Of a stretch of DNA of 64,000 nt, positions 1 to 10,923 are shown piece by piece (position 1 is the first letter of the stretch; each line of letters opens with the position of its first letter). The stretch lies in the NCBI GenBank assembly GCA_037176845.1, contig JAYKXP010000070.1:240767-304766 (forward strand). Reading direction: 5' to 3'. Source of the stretch: Paramarasmius palmivorus. Taxonomy: Eukaryota; Basidiomycota; Agaricomycetes; Agaricales; Marasmiaceae. The notes beneath the pieces were generated by a model. The model was not told the origin of the DNA and made no database searches. It worked only from the letters and a program-made list of their open reading frames with translations. The position numbers and the translations under genes were made by a program.

Positions 1-153
1 TCGATGATCGCGGAAGCCTCGTCCACGAAAGATTTGAGATTCAAACTCAAAGACCGGGTCAGTAGAGGGGAAAGTTCTGTCGGCCCTTTTGGCTTGAGAG
101 CAATCCTGATACGAGAGTCGTAGAACTCGGGGTTCTGGAACGATACTCCGACA
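1..153 (-). other. Open frame running off the left edge, possible exon of another gene
   Basis: On the minus strand a frame beginning just after a possible acceptor (CACAAG, about position 160) stays open to the edge of the window and reads like ordinary protein (contains FQNPEFYDSRIRIALKPKG). It is out of phase with the end of the neighbouring gene, so it is either the start of a separate truncated gene or chance. No start codon is visible. Confidence 0.2.
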
Positions 154-1517
154 TTAGCGCTTGTGAAATTTCATGACAAAGGTTAGACCCCTCACCCGTG
201 CAGGCGGAACGTATTCCATATGATTTTCTTTCATATGTTTAAGACGATCCAGGCTTTGATCACACTCCTGCATCTCTGGGTAACGCTGGGAAGCTCATAA
301 GTATTATTTTCGCGATTGTATGTCCTACACACCTGAACGCAGGGTTGGTCATTCGGCCAAACAGAGATAGCAGAAACAGGGTACCCCAGACCAGGAATGA
401 AAGAGCTGTTGGCAGAAGGTCTGGGGGTGCTTGATGCAGCTGGCTTCCTGGCTGCTAGTTCTGCATCAAGCGATTGTGCGATGCGATGCCACCCTGGGTC
501 TTCGTCGGTCCAAGCACCTCCTGGTCGAGTCCTATCATGTTCGACAAGGCCTTTTGCCACTTCATAATAAGTCGTAGCCGCTGAGCTCTGTTGGAGGTTT
601 TGCAAGACATCCGATTCTTGAAGCTCTCGAATGATAGCATCACGATCGTATCCGGTCTTCTCAAAAATTGCATAAATATTCTTGATACCAGAAACGTTGA
701 TTTGTATCAACCTGGGATATATAGCTTAGCTCCTTGCGAGAGATGACGAAAACTAAAGAAGACATACCGGCTATGTTCGAGAAGGTATTTGATCTTGATG
801 CGTGCAGGGTACAGCTGATATTGTGCGATAAAAAAAGCGACATTACAAGTGGCTCAAGATACTCACCGAGTTGATAGCGTCCCGCAGCTGTGAGCGTTGG
901 ATAGCCCCGCTTACGGCGTCAAAGATGGCACCCAAGATACCCATGACCAAAAGAATCTCGCTGGTCACAGCCAGGCCTGGGACAATGAATATTAATGCAA
1001 CGGAGGTCTGACTCGGATCCACCCAGACTTACCAACGAAGAAGCCAAAACCTCCCGCCAAAGCGCCCACAATGCTAATAGCGATTCCTGCGATAGCAACA
1101 CTACACAATAGATCAGTATTCAGGCAATGAACTAAGCAGGTGGTCCACTCACACGGCCATAGCAGTTGAGAACACAGAGCTAGCCCTGAAGAGCTGGGTG
1201 TCAATCAACGAAATAAACAGTTAAAAGAACTCTCACATATCCAGATCGTCAACGGTGCTTTTTATTCGTGTCCATTGTTGAAGGCTCTCACCAACAGCAG
1301 TTCTTTGAACTAGCCTGTCTAAATCGCCGAGATTGCGACATCCAAAAGCATTCATGACACGGTACACCTTCTCTTTATATGGCCCAAGCTCCTTTTCGAC
1401 TTCTGCCTTGATTTTTTCGTAGTCGCGCTTGAACGCTTCGCAATCATCAGCAAGCTGTTGAGCACGTTTGCGCCTGTTGGGATTGTCAGGATAAAATAAC
1501 GACTGTGAGTTGCCCAT
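154..1517 (-). CDS. Helical protein with a central hydrophobic region; possible membrane-inserting protein
   Basis: Not a family I can name. About 349 residues in seven exons: 1237-1517, 1153-1185, 1033-1100, 867-976, 768-814, 333-711 and 154-285. The N-terminal 90 residues are charged and helical (MGNSQSLFYP start, no signal peptide). A long hydrophobic stretch (AVVAIAGIAISIVGALAGG) follows, then a second one (EILLVMGILGAIFDAVSGAI), then an amphipathic C-terminal half. Charged helices around a central hydrophobic hairpin are also seen in alpha-helical pore-forming proteins; any such role is inference. The uninterrupted last frame would stop at 231. I prefer a 47-bp intron (286-332, GTGTGT...CCCAG) that opens a coiled-coil-like tail ending at 154. 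It is divergent from the gene at 2141 and probably shares its promoter region. Confidence 0.6.
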
Positions 1518-2140
1518 GTTAAGATAAGTGACGATGCGTTGCACCGGTATTTGTAGTCCACACTGAGCCTTTACACATTGTCCAAGTGGCGCGGCAGAAA
1601 TTAACACCAAATAGGAAATTTGAAGGAAACACGCTTTTGTGAATCTTCTTGACAGAACCCTATTAGCAGCATGGTCCAGATTACGCAGTGAAAGAATAGA
1701 GAGTTAACGAATTTCAAGTGGATTTGTGTCAACCTGTTTAACGTGGGAAAGTGGAAAGACTCGGATGAGAGAGGCGATGTTTCTCACGGTTCCGGTGCTT
1801 TGATCGCTCCGAGTCTCAACCGAATTATTCTGTCAGCTTGTCCTCCACCACCATGGAAATTTTGAATATGCGGCCACGATATCGTGTGGCTGTCGCGTAT
1901 AGTCCTACCCTGAATCGGTGCTATCTGTCATGTAGTGGCGTGGCTCATTACACTTAGTCGCAAACCTCTTTCGGGTGCGCTGAAATCGCTTCTTAATCCT
2001 GACAAGACGATGCACGGCAACAGATAACATTATATTTGCTAGATAGGAAACTCGAATTGTACGAAGCACGTATTTAAGTCCCTCAAGTACGACGTTCATC
2101 TCAACACTATCTTTCCTCTCGTCTCAAAGCTTAACCTACA
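1518..2140. promoter_or_regulatory. Divergent intergenic region
   Basis: A 623-bp gap between two divergent genes encoding helical, hydrophobic-core proteins. The only open frames are short and lack coding character. Its position makes it a candidate bidirectional promoter that could co-express both genes. No TATA box or specific motif was recognised. Confidence 0.4.
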
Positions 2141-3612
2141 ATGACTGTATTCTACGGAGGTCAGTACATTGGATTTCGGTACGACAAACCATAAGGACTA
2201 ACGAAATTTGTCCAGACAACGTTCCGCGGGCTGACCGCCTCCAGCAGCTGATCAACAACATCGGTGTGCTGCAGACGGACATAGCCAAAGAGAAGGCCCG
2301 CATGGACGAGCTTGATGAAAAATCTCGCACTCTGCTCGATGCATTACTAAAGCAAGGAAAAATCAAGACGCTAGATGAGCTCAAGAATGAGGCTATGGGC
2401 AAACTAACCCAAGAAGAGAAGGATGAATTTGAGGCTGTAAGCTCATTTCATATCTCAAGTGTACGGCTAAATTTCATGTTCAATGTAGTTGATTTCATCC
2501 ACGAAAGAAGTAGCCAAGGTACGGTTGGTCTTGATATACTAATCTACAACCTTCTGATACACTATTTATTCACAGATCACAGAAACCATGCTTTGGGTCG
2601 GTTTGCTTGTCGGGGGGAACAGACTCATGTCCTTGGGAGGTGAGAGCATTCCTACGCTCCGCGACTAATCTAACACGGGCCCACAGGAAAGGCGATAATG
2701 GTCGTCGTACGAGGCATTGCCGCAATCCAAGCAGTTCGAGCTGCCATCACGGCCTTTGTACAGGCCATCCCTGGTCTTGCTAGGGGTGCCGCCGCTGTTG
2801 GAAGGGGTATGAGAACCAGATCTCGTCTCCTCGCAATGGACTGAGCACTTTTTTCCCTTACCATAGCTCTCGCGAATGCTGCTAGCAAGGCCCAGAAAGT
2901 TGCCGATGGTATGTCATAGATGATTCCGAAGTCGCGCCGACTCGCCAACGTTCTCTAGCTAGCAAGAAAGCGGTCGGGTTTGTATCCAGTAGGTGTTATT
3001 CGTCGTTCAAACGGTCTACGGTATTGCTCATGTATGAACAGAGGAGGGCCGTGTTGCCAGAGTATTCAAGTTCCTGGGACGTATCGGGAAATGGCTCTCT
3101 TGGGCTGGTGTTGTGCTTGTCGGTGTGACACCTCTGGTGGAGGTCATCGTTGGCGCGAAGCAGTGAGTGACACATTCGTGGACTTAAACTGGACTTATGA
3201 TCCTTGTCCGTACAGGAAAGAACAGTTGATCGAGGGCATTCACGAAACTCAAATCATTCGCCTCGTTATTGCTGCGCTCAAGCAACAGGCTCGAAACATC
3301 ACTGAGCAAATGAATACGAGCTCAATGTACTTGAACTTGATGAACAAGGACAAGACTGCCGCTGCCGCTGGGGTACGTTCTGTCATGTTTGCTCTTCGAA
3401 ACCTTCTGACATGAGATCAGCTCGGCGAAGCAATCACTGACTCTATCAAAGAAGAGGACGCCAAAATCAAACTTGAGGATCTTGAGAAGGATCTTCGCGA
3501 TGCCGACCAATCGACAGTTAATAAATACTTCAAAGACGATCTCAGCATCAGTGATGTTGTTACGAAGGCGGAGGAAGAGAGGGAAAAGAGTGCTAATAAT
3601 GAAGAAAAATAA
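2141..3612 (+). CDS. Helical protein with three hydrophobic segments; paralogue of the gene at 3932
   Basis: Unknown family. The ten-exon model (2141-2159, 2216-2436, 2489-2518, 2576-2639, 2687-2806, 2867-2908, 2959-2981, 3044-3162, 3216-3372, 3421-3612) gives 328 residues with consistent phases. Layout: tiny first exon, coiled-coil N-terminus (RADRLQQLINNIGVLQ), hydrophobic segment (MLWVGLLVGG), alanine-rich amphipathic segment (GIAAIQAVRAAITAFVQAIP), third hydrophobic segment (WLSWAGVVLVGVTPLVEVIV), then a second coiled coil (KEQLIEGIHETQIIRLVI) and an acidic/lysine-rich tail. There is no signal peptide. Exon order and the first and last exons match the convergent gene at 3932-5438, so the two are inverted duplicates. 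It could be a membrane-active or pore-type protein, or an intracellular scaffold; only the architecture is seen. Confidence 0.65.
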
Positions 3613-3757
3613 GGCTTGTGTTATATACAGGAATGATTATTCACCTAGCATTACAATTGTAAAGTGAAATGTAGACCGTTCTCGAAAACAGTACTATATG
3701 CCCCCAAATCCAGCAGCGTTCAACCTTCTGGTCGCTTTCAAAGACATCTATGTATTA

Positions 3758-3853
3758 GAGTGTATTCGGAGCCGTCCGTACAAACGTTTGGACAAGTGAT
3801 TTGGCCCTGTCAAAATCCGTCCAAACGTTGTCTATACGTCTACAAATACACTC
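3758..3853. mobile_element. 96-bp foldback MITE with TA target duplication
   Basis: The ends GAGTGTATT and AATACACTC are perfect inverted repeats flanked on both sides by TA (3756-3757 and 3854-3855). Further inside, the arms pair again (ACAAACGTTTGGAC on the left against GTCCAAACGTTGT on the right). TA duplication with terminal inverted repeats is typical of Tc1/mariner-derived miniature elements. It lies in the 3' gap between two convergent paralogues, the rest of which holds nothing else recognisable. Confidence 0.6.
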
Positions 3854-3931
3854 TATTGGTGTTATTCGGACAACTCTACCTGTAGACAGGAATGACACGT
3901 TGGAAACATTAACTGAACACTGCGTCATTCT

Positions 3932-5438
3932 CTAGTTCCCCTTCTCTTCTCCATCCTGTCGTTTGAGGGCTAGCTCAACAACTTGGCTAGCTCCCAAGTC
4001 ATCATCACCGTAGTAGTTGGCACTTTGCCTGTCCGACTTCTCGAGCTCGTCCTGTAGCTTCTCCAGATCTACTTCTGAAATTTTCGTACGAATTGTCTCA
4101 AGCAATTCATCGCCAAACTGAGAACAATCAAAATTGAGCGCCGACAGCATAGGTAAAGACACGATTCACCTCTTGTGCTTCAGCTTTCTTCCCCTTTTTT
4201 AACATGTCCAGATACGTCTTGAATGAAGTCATTTGTTCCGTGAGGGTGCGCGCTTCTTCTCTTAGGGATCTGACAACAAGCCGAGCCACTTGGGTTTCGT
4301 TGATTCCCTCGATCAGCCGCTCTTTTCTATGGAAGCTGGTTAGTAGCGGACGACAGCAGGCCTTCCAGTATTGATGACGATCCTGACTTACTGTTTTGCG
4401 CCAATGAAGAGTTCCACTAAGGGGACAGCGACGAGGAGTACAACACCGAGCCGCGAGAACCACTTGGCATATTTGCCGAGGAATCCAAATGTCTTTGTTG
4501 CCTGTGCACTTTCGGCTGATCACACACGTCAACTTCAAGTTCTATGGTCGTCGAGGAATCCGAATCAGACGTACCTCCTGCTGCTGCCGCGGCACTTTCT
4601 CCGGCTGAGGTATAGTAGGTTTGCGTGAGATGTATCATAGAACATTATTAACGAACCTTTCGCTACCGAGGTAGCTTTCTCTGCAGCATTTGCCACACCT
4701 GATAAAAATGTCACTACTTGAAAAATCTCCAAAAGGTAGAGGAGCTCTGACGACCAACTTTTTCCAGCTGCTTGTGCGGTCTGAGCAGTAGCTTGGGTAA
4801 GCGTTTCCACGAGTGCATAAATGGAGCCTTGGATAGCTTGCATACTCGAGGCCTTCCCAAAGAGCGACATAATAGCAGGGCCTATAGGGGCCTTTAGTCT
4901 GAGAAAGACGTGCTCGGCAATCGTAACTCACCTGAGAACTTGGCTATCTCTGGACCTCCCAGAACAAGCGCGATCCAGAACATAGTTTCCCCGGCCTGAT
5001 GACTCGTGATGAGTACGCCTGCAGCAAGGTTCCATCCTTCACGACATAAACGTACTTGGTGAACTGTCTTGGTAGAGTCAATCAGCTAGACAAAAGCTAA
5101 TCAATGCCCATACATAGCAGGTGAATGCATTTGACGTACGTCTTGGAATTCCCGACGCTGTTTCTCGGACAACTGGGTCATTGCCTTTTCCTGGAGCTCT
5201 TTCAGCGTTGGTATATCCCCGTTCTTCAATAATTCGTCCAAAAGTGTCTGCGAGGCCTTGTCAAGCTGTTCCATTCGCCTCTTTTCCTTGACAATGTCGC
5301 CTTGAAGTATGCCGATGTGGTTGATAAGCTGCTGAAGACGGTCGGCACGCTTCACGTTGGCTGTGTTACAATGATTAGTCTCTACGGCACATGTCTTGAT
5401 TCAAGAAATGTACCCGGGAATAAATGTGGGGCACTCAT
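3932..5438 (-). CDS. Helical protein with hydrophobic segments; inverted paralogue of the gene at 2141
   Basis: Unknown family, homologous along its length to the 2141-3612 protein. The short first exon starts at 5438 (MSAPHLFP) and splices to a coiled coil with RADRLQQLINHIGILQ. Next come LIDSTKTVHQ, ETMFWIALVLGG, an alanine/glutamine-rich amphipathic stretch, the hydrophobic segment GVVLLVAVPLVELFIGA, the second coiled coil (KERLIEGINETQVARLVV) and an acidic tail ending EEKGN. A 60-bp block after QAAGK sits where the paralogue has a 60-bp intron; here it is 3n and open, so it may be spliced (GTTGGT donor) or retained as 20 extra residues. No signal peptide. It ends tail-to-tail with its paralogue. 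Confidence 0.62.
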
Positions 5439-6413
5439 GTTGTAAATGGAAGAGAAGGAGCAAGTCAGTAGAGATGGTCGTCATAGGTAGTGGCTGGACT
5501 TTATATCACCGTAACTTGAAGCAAGCTTCCTGTCTCGACTCTCGCGGCTCGTCATCTGTCTTGTGTATCCACGTGTCGATGAATGGTGCAAGTACCATCG
5601 GAAGCGAATACTACCCGAATAGTGGTGGTGGGGTAGATGCTAGTGGTACTTAGGTTCGTTCAACCTGGACATGTGTCGGCGTTCGATGCGGAGTCGTCCT
5701 TCGATGGGTACCGTCGTTTAGCTTTGATGCCTCGCTGTCGTAAGTCTCGGGTGATTCAAGCATACGGTATTGGCTCGAGCCCCGCGCGTTTGGTGAGATT
5801 TCTTCAGGGAATCTAGGTTTGCTGAGGGTCACTCATGGCCGAGCTTTCGTTACACGGCAAACAAATATCGAGCATCCACGCGCAATAGGACCCTGCTACA
5901 CTTGAGATTTTTAAGGCTGACTTCACCGTCCAATTCTATCGATGCGATTCAAACGGTTCAGTTTAAAGCCAGGAAGTAATAGGGATGGAGACGTACGATT
6001 GCCACCCCATCCATCTCAATAGACCACAACATTATCTGACCGTTGATCGCTACCGTGACGAGTGTAAGGACAAGCTCCCAAGGCCGAAGAACGTGTGCAG
6101 GTCGAAAGCCTAAGGAAGTTCTCGTTAACGCCACGGGAAGTTCCGAGTGCGGTGCTTTCCCACGGCTCACCTTCATGGCTCCCATGACCCAACAGGACCT
6201 AGCTAGCATGACCAAAGCATGACCAGGACTTTCGCAAATTCGAATATCGCAGCAAATCTGTATTTCCAAATTGATGTTCATGACACTTATTTTAAACGGA
6301 TCGATGGAAGCAATTCAAGACTCGAGGCGCAGCAGAACGCAGCAGAGCGCTATATAAATAAGTAGCAGAGAAATGGTAAAGCTAAAGTCTATCCAAACCC
6401 CAGAACTCAGTTG
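5439..6413. other. 975-bp intergenic region with a TATA box
   Basis: No convincing gene. It contains the upstream regions of two divergent genes. A clear TATA box (TATATAAATA, 6351-6360) lies about 55 bp before the start codon at 6414. Several open frames of 60-120 codons on the minus strand lack introns, homologues here or coding bias. Confidence 0.5.
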
Positions 6414-7440
6414 ATGACTTTTGATTTCAGTCTCTCTTCTCAACCTCGAACGTGTCAAGACCAGGCATGTCCTGGTCCCTCCAACGTCTTTTCCACACTT
6501 CACAATGGTCATGATCCCCAAGTTGGTGATCTGTACTGCATTTGCATGACAATATGGATTGCATTTTACTCTGTAATTGGGTACACATTTTGCAATTCGC
6601 ATCACAATGTTGACAGTCATAGCGCGTCCAAAAAGGATCCCTGCGTGACTCGTCCCTGCGTCATCTTGGAGACACCCGATTCGAGCCAAAGCAGCCTATA
6701 TAAGGTTTGCTTATTGGCTACGTTCAACAAGGCCAAATTCGAGGACCTGCCGAAGATTCTTCGTCCCTTTATCGTCCACGTCGCTACGAGACATGGCCAG
6801 CTTCAGCTGGGAACCGTGCACATTCATACAACCCCGGAATGGAAATGCTCTCCACAGTACATTGTTTGCATTCCGGTGCAGTGCAAAAAAGAGCACCTTC
6901 TAGGAAGGTGGATGTCCTCGCTCAAGTATGCGGGTACCGACGAAAGCGTTCCTTTTGTCCTCGACGGGGCATTTTCCTTCCCAAAATTGGGGGCCTTGAT
7001 AGAGGAGATTGCGTTGAAGTGGCGTGCTATCGCAGTCCCCCCGAGGTCCTTCAAGCGGGAACTGGATATGATTAGACAGGTTCGTCACCGTCTATTTACT
7101 TGTTTTCCCGCTATGTAATGGGTAACACGGCCTTCTAGACTACACCATTTTCTGCCAGCAACGACCAGGCTGGCACTCGTAGATTTCCAGTTGTCTCCAC
7201 AACACATATGGCTAGGCGACCTAGCATCGCGGATTCCACAATCGGCAACCAAAATCTCCTACCTAGGCCTTCTAAGTCGTTGCCTCCTGCGATTGAAGAC
7301 TCTGCTTCTTCAGTGGACGAAGACGGTTGGACTGTAGTCCAGGTCTGTCACTAAAGCTCTATGTCGGTTCAGTATTGACCTTGCAATGACCCTAGGCTCG
7401 CAGACGCAAGCGACGGCCGTCCATTCAACACCGATTGTGA
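6414..7440 (+). CDS. Uncharacterised protein, family shared with the gene at 30743
   Basis: I do not recognise a known family. Three exons (6414-7079, 7139-7342, 7396-7440), all phase 0, give 304 residues. The first exon encodes a compact domain with the signature VHIHTTPEWKCSPQYIVCIP. The second encodes a Ser/Pro-rich linker ending in an acidic patch with SSVDEDGWTVVQ, and the last a basic tail (ARRRKRRPSIQ). The protein at 30743-31855 has the same plan, including a cysteine-rich N-terminus, the HTTPEW signature, an acidic patch before the last intron, and a basic last exon. ATG 6414 is used because it aligns with the paralogue's start and lies about 55 bp after a TATA box. The basic tail may serve nuclear targeting or RNA/DNA contact; that is inference. 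Confidence 0.7.
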
Positions 7441-7682
7441 GTCACCACCGCAGAGCTCACAATTCTTCTATCTTCCACGGTTATTTATTTGTTATTTATG
7501 CGGAGCGACTGGTTCGTTTTCCCAATCCATGCTATCCACTACCCCGGGGCTTTTGTGTCGTTTTGTATTGTACGTATCTGGGCTGTGTATTGTTAGTTCA
7601 AATAGATATTCTCGTGGAGAGGAAGTGGCTACGTTGCGTGTTTGAACACTGAATATCAAGTTGTTCGAGTGATCATCGTTCA

Positions 7683-9310
7683 TTACTCGGTCTTTGGCTC
7701 TTGTGAGGGAAATGGGTAGACAACGCCCCCATTGGAACTAACCCCCATCACAGAATACTGTCCACCCATCCCCGACGGATTGACCAATCTCAACCCCGCC
7801 TCTTCTATACGCTTAGCTTTTTCCGGATCACCACGGTTCCTCTCTAGTAGGTTCAGCAGCCGCTCTTTCAGACCCATGGCCTGAAGGAATTGACTCTGTG
7901 TTAGAGGTTTGTACACCGGAACTTCGAATCAATTAGCGGGAGTGACAAAAAAAGGAAGAAGACAAGCATACCTAGATCCTCCATTGCTTCTCTGAGGTAC
8001 GCAAAGTCGACGTTTGCTGTGAGATCGCACTCTCCTGGCCGGTGGAAAAAATCAACTATTTGATGGTTTTTGAAGGCCTTTTATAAGTTATAATCAGTGC
8101 TACAAATCTTGAGAACAAGCCGTGACGCTTACTCTTCTCGAGTTGTCGAAGAACGAGTCACTTCCATAGTCAATGATAAGTCCACATCCTCCAGGGGAGC
8201 CATCTTGTTCATCGTCTGCTTTCTGGAGAAGCTCCCCGACCTTTCGCGCTATCCTGTACGCCACGGGCGATACCTCCAAAAAGGAACCGACAGGTACAGA
8301 CCGAAAGCGAGGAGATGAGCCTCCAAGTAACGCTGAGATAGCGCTTGAAGTTGGGGACAGTCCGTATGTAAAGCGTGGATACGGGGAAGCGTTTTCTGGC
8401 GTGCTTTGAATTGACGATATCAAGACTTCGTGCCAGCCTTCTTCAGTTTTCTACAAGGATAGTATTGAGCATGCATAACTACAGATATATTCAAAGCTTT
8501 TTACCTGCAGAACGTGGAACGGAAGTGCATCAAAAAATTCGTGTGCCACCAACATAGTGTAGAACTCTGAGCTCTGAGGGACAGAGTCGACGGAATCGTA
8601 CCATTGAAGGCTCCAGCTTTGATCCCCGAGTTTTTCTTGCTGCATCATACGCATTGACGAGCTCGTCTCTACAAGGTGAACCTGAACTTCGGTTTTGAAC
8701 GTGCGGGTGAGCTGGCCAATGACCTAGGTCACACAAGTTATATACCAGGCCTACGAGACTCGACCAAATGACGCACCCTAAGTATATCCGCCATTAACGT
8801 TGCGCGGCCAGGTCCAAGTTCTACCAACCGAATCTTCCGAGGCGCGCCAGCTGCCTGCCATTGTGAAAGGAGCCATATAGCAATTAACTAGAACATCTTG
8901 ACAGCTCGTTACCACAAAGATCCACCCAAAAAATGATACTGCATACGCACTTCGCCGAAGACCTGGCTAATGTCTGGAGACGTGATAAAGTCGCCTTTAG
9001 GACCAAAGACCGCATTAGAAGTTTTCATGTAATATCCTTCCGTGGGATGTGAGAGACAGAATTGCATGTAGCTTGCAAAGGACATTGGGCCTGTCGCCTT
9101 TATGTAGTGTGAGCCTTTGAATGGTTCCGCAAGCAAAAAGAAATCACGGACCTGAACATTCTTCAATAGTATATGCTCTATAGGTGTAATTGGGGGCGCA
9201 GAATCCGAATAAAACCGCGCATTGAACGCGCATGGTCTTGTCCTTGAGAATGCTGTCCCTTGACGGGAAGAGCAGTGCCGTATACTTGGGAGTACAGCTC
9301 GACGGAACAT
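7683..9310 (-). CDS. Mitochondrial protein arginine methyltransferase NDUFAF7 (MidA family)
   Basis: SAM-dependent methyltransferase of the DUF185/MidA family. In this family NDUFAF7 dimethylates an arginine of complex I subunit NDUFS2 during complex I assembly in the mitochondrial matrix. The product starts MFRRAVLPSIRH with an arginine- and serine-rich, acid-poor presequence suited to mitochondrial import. Family blocks follow in order: SFASYMQFCLSHPTEGYYM, GDFITSPDISQVFGE, the SAM-binding ELGPGRATLMADILR, HLVETS, AHEFFDALPFHVLQ, GLIIDYG and a C-terminal NVDFAYL. The usual ELGPGRGTL glycine is alanine here. At least six small introns separate the blocks. The upstream in-frame TTG is not taken as start; ATG 9310 is. 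It is divergent from cyclin C, 55 bp away. Confidence 0.9.
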
Positions 9311-9365
9311 GAAAGTCGAAAGCAAGAGTCACACAGCCGACGCGTCTATCTTGCTCTCTCCCTCA

Positions 9366-10793
9366 ATGGCCACTGATTTTTGGGCAAGTTCACACTAGTG
9401 AGCTCTGATATTACAAGCAAGAGAATCAGCTCAATTCATTCGACCGCCAAGTCAGCGCTGGATTGTTGACCGTGCAACATTACGCCAGGCTCGGACGGAA
9501 GACTTGCTATACGTGGACAATCCAGAGTACTTGGAATTCCTGAATATTTATTTTGCAAATGGTGCGTTCAAAAACTAATTTTGTGTTTTCTGAGCATTGA
9601 AGACCCTATAGTCATTTCAAAACTTGGGAAGAAACTACAACTTCGTCAAAGGGTGATCGCAACAGCAACGGTATTCTTCAGGAGATTCTACCTCAAGAGC
9701 TCCTACTGCGAGACCGATCCATTTCTTGTTATTTCGGCCTGTTGCTATGTTGCTGCAAAAGCCGAAGAATCCCCAGTCCATATCAAGAATGTCGTATCTG
9801 AATCGCGAACTCTTTTCAATCGTCAGTAGCTGATGTTCCTACCGTCGGCCGCTATACTGACTTTCGAGAATACAGATCAGTATGGCATTAAAACCTTCCC
9901 TTCAGACAATACCAAGCTTGCCGAAATGGAGTTTTACCTTGTCGATGATCTAGACTGTGATCTAGTCGTTTTTCATCCTTATCGTACTTTGCTCGCGCTA
10001 TGTCGCAAAGAATCTGGAGATTCGTCTCATGAAACCGAAGCAGGTGAACTGGGAGTTGGAATATCTGGTGACGAAGGGCCTAGGTATTGGGGCTCAGACG
10101 GTGATAAACTTGAGCTCTCTGAACCGGCCTTCCAAACAGCTTGGTACGTTTTATTTTATTGCGACTTGTTATCTGCATACCCTGATCCAACTCAGGTTCA
10201 TCATCAACGATACATACCGATCCGAACTATGTCTCATATATCCTCCTCATCTCATAGCCATTGCCGCCATCTACCTCACCTTCGTTCTCCACCAGCCCAC
10301 TCAAGCAGCCATCGCTCACCTTTTACCTTCCATGTCCGGAACCAAATCGTCTCCCACACCACCAACAACAGAGGAGCCTAGCGGCCCACGTCGGTCGTCC
10401 CGTCAACACACCGTCGAGCCCAAGAAACAGCAAGACCCGATTGCGTTTCTCGCAGGTCTCAACGTTTCCATGCAACACGTCGCTACCATCGCACAGGAAA
10501 TCATATCCTTATACTGTCTTTGGGATCGATACAAGGAAGACAGCTCCCCTGACGCAGGCTCCTCTGCTTCTAAACAAAGGGTAAGAGGTTCAGGGGGTTC
10601 ACGTGCACCCAGTGAAGATGGTAGTGTCAGTAGTGGCACGAGCGGAGAAACAGAAACAGTGGCGACCCAAGCGTTCCTGACAAAGCTGCTGCTGAGGATG
10701 AGAGAGCAGAGAATAGCGGACATGTCACATCCACCAAATGGGAAACCTGTCGCGGTGAATAAGATGCTGGAGCGGACACAGGCGGCAGGGTAG
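9366..10793 (+). CDS. Cyclin C, Mediator kinase module (Ssn8/Srb11 family)
   Basis: Cyclin C pairs with CDK8 in the Mediator kinase module and regulates RNA polymerase II transcription. Five exons (9366-9397, 9452-9561, 9612-9821, 9876-10143, 10196-10793) give 405 residues. The diagnostic start MATDFWASSHYQRWIVDRA is created by splicing TA|T across the first intron. Then come YVDNPEYLEFLNIYFAN, RQRVIATATVFFRRFYLK, SYCETDPFLVISACCYVAAK, AEESPVHIKNVVSE and EMEFYLVDDLDCDLVVFHPY, all cyclin-box hallmarks, and the second fold (FIINDTYRSELCLIYPPHLI). The C-terminal 150 residues are Ser/Pro-rich, longer than in yeast or animals. A decayed copy of this last exon lies at 12853. Confidence 0.92.
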
Positions 10794-10923
10794 ATAGTCG
10801 TTTTTCAGCTATTGCCAAGACATTTCCGTGTTTAGACTGGAAAAACATACAATTATTATCGCATGGTGTACATCTTCAATGAGAACGAAGGGGGTGGGTA
10901 AATATCTGGCCAACACAGAGTGT

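Noticed and set aside
5958..6689. Two minus-strand frames of 107 and 124 codons upstream of and over the 6414 gene
   Set aside because: One overlaps the supported gene antisense; the other has no introns or recognisable domain.
10403..10723. Minus-strand frame over the cyclin C last exon
   Set aside because: Shadow of the Ser/Pro-rich cyclin C tail; no splice context.
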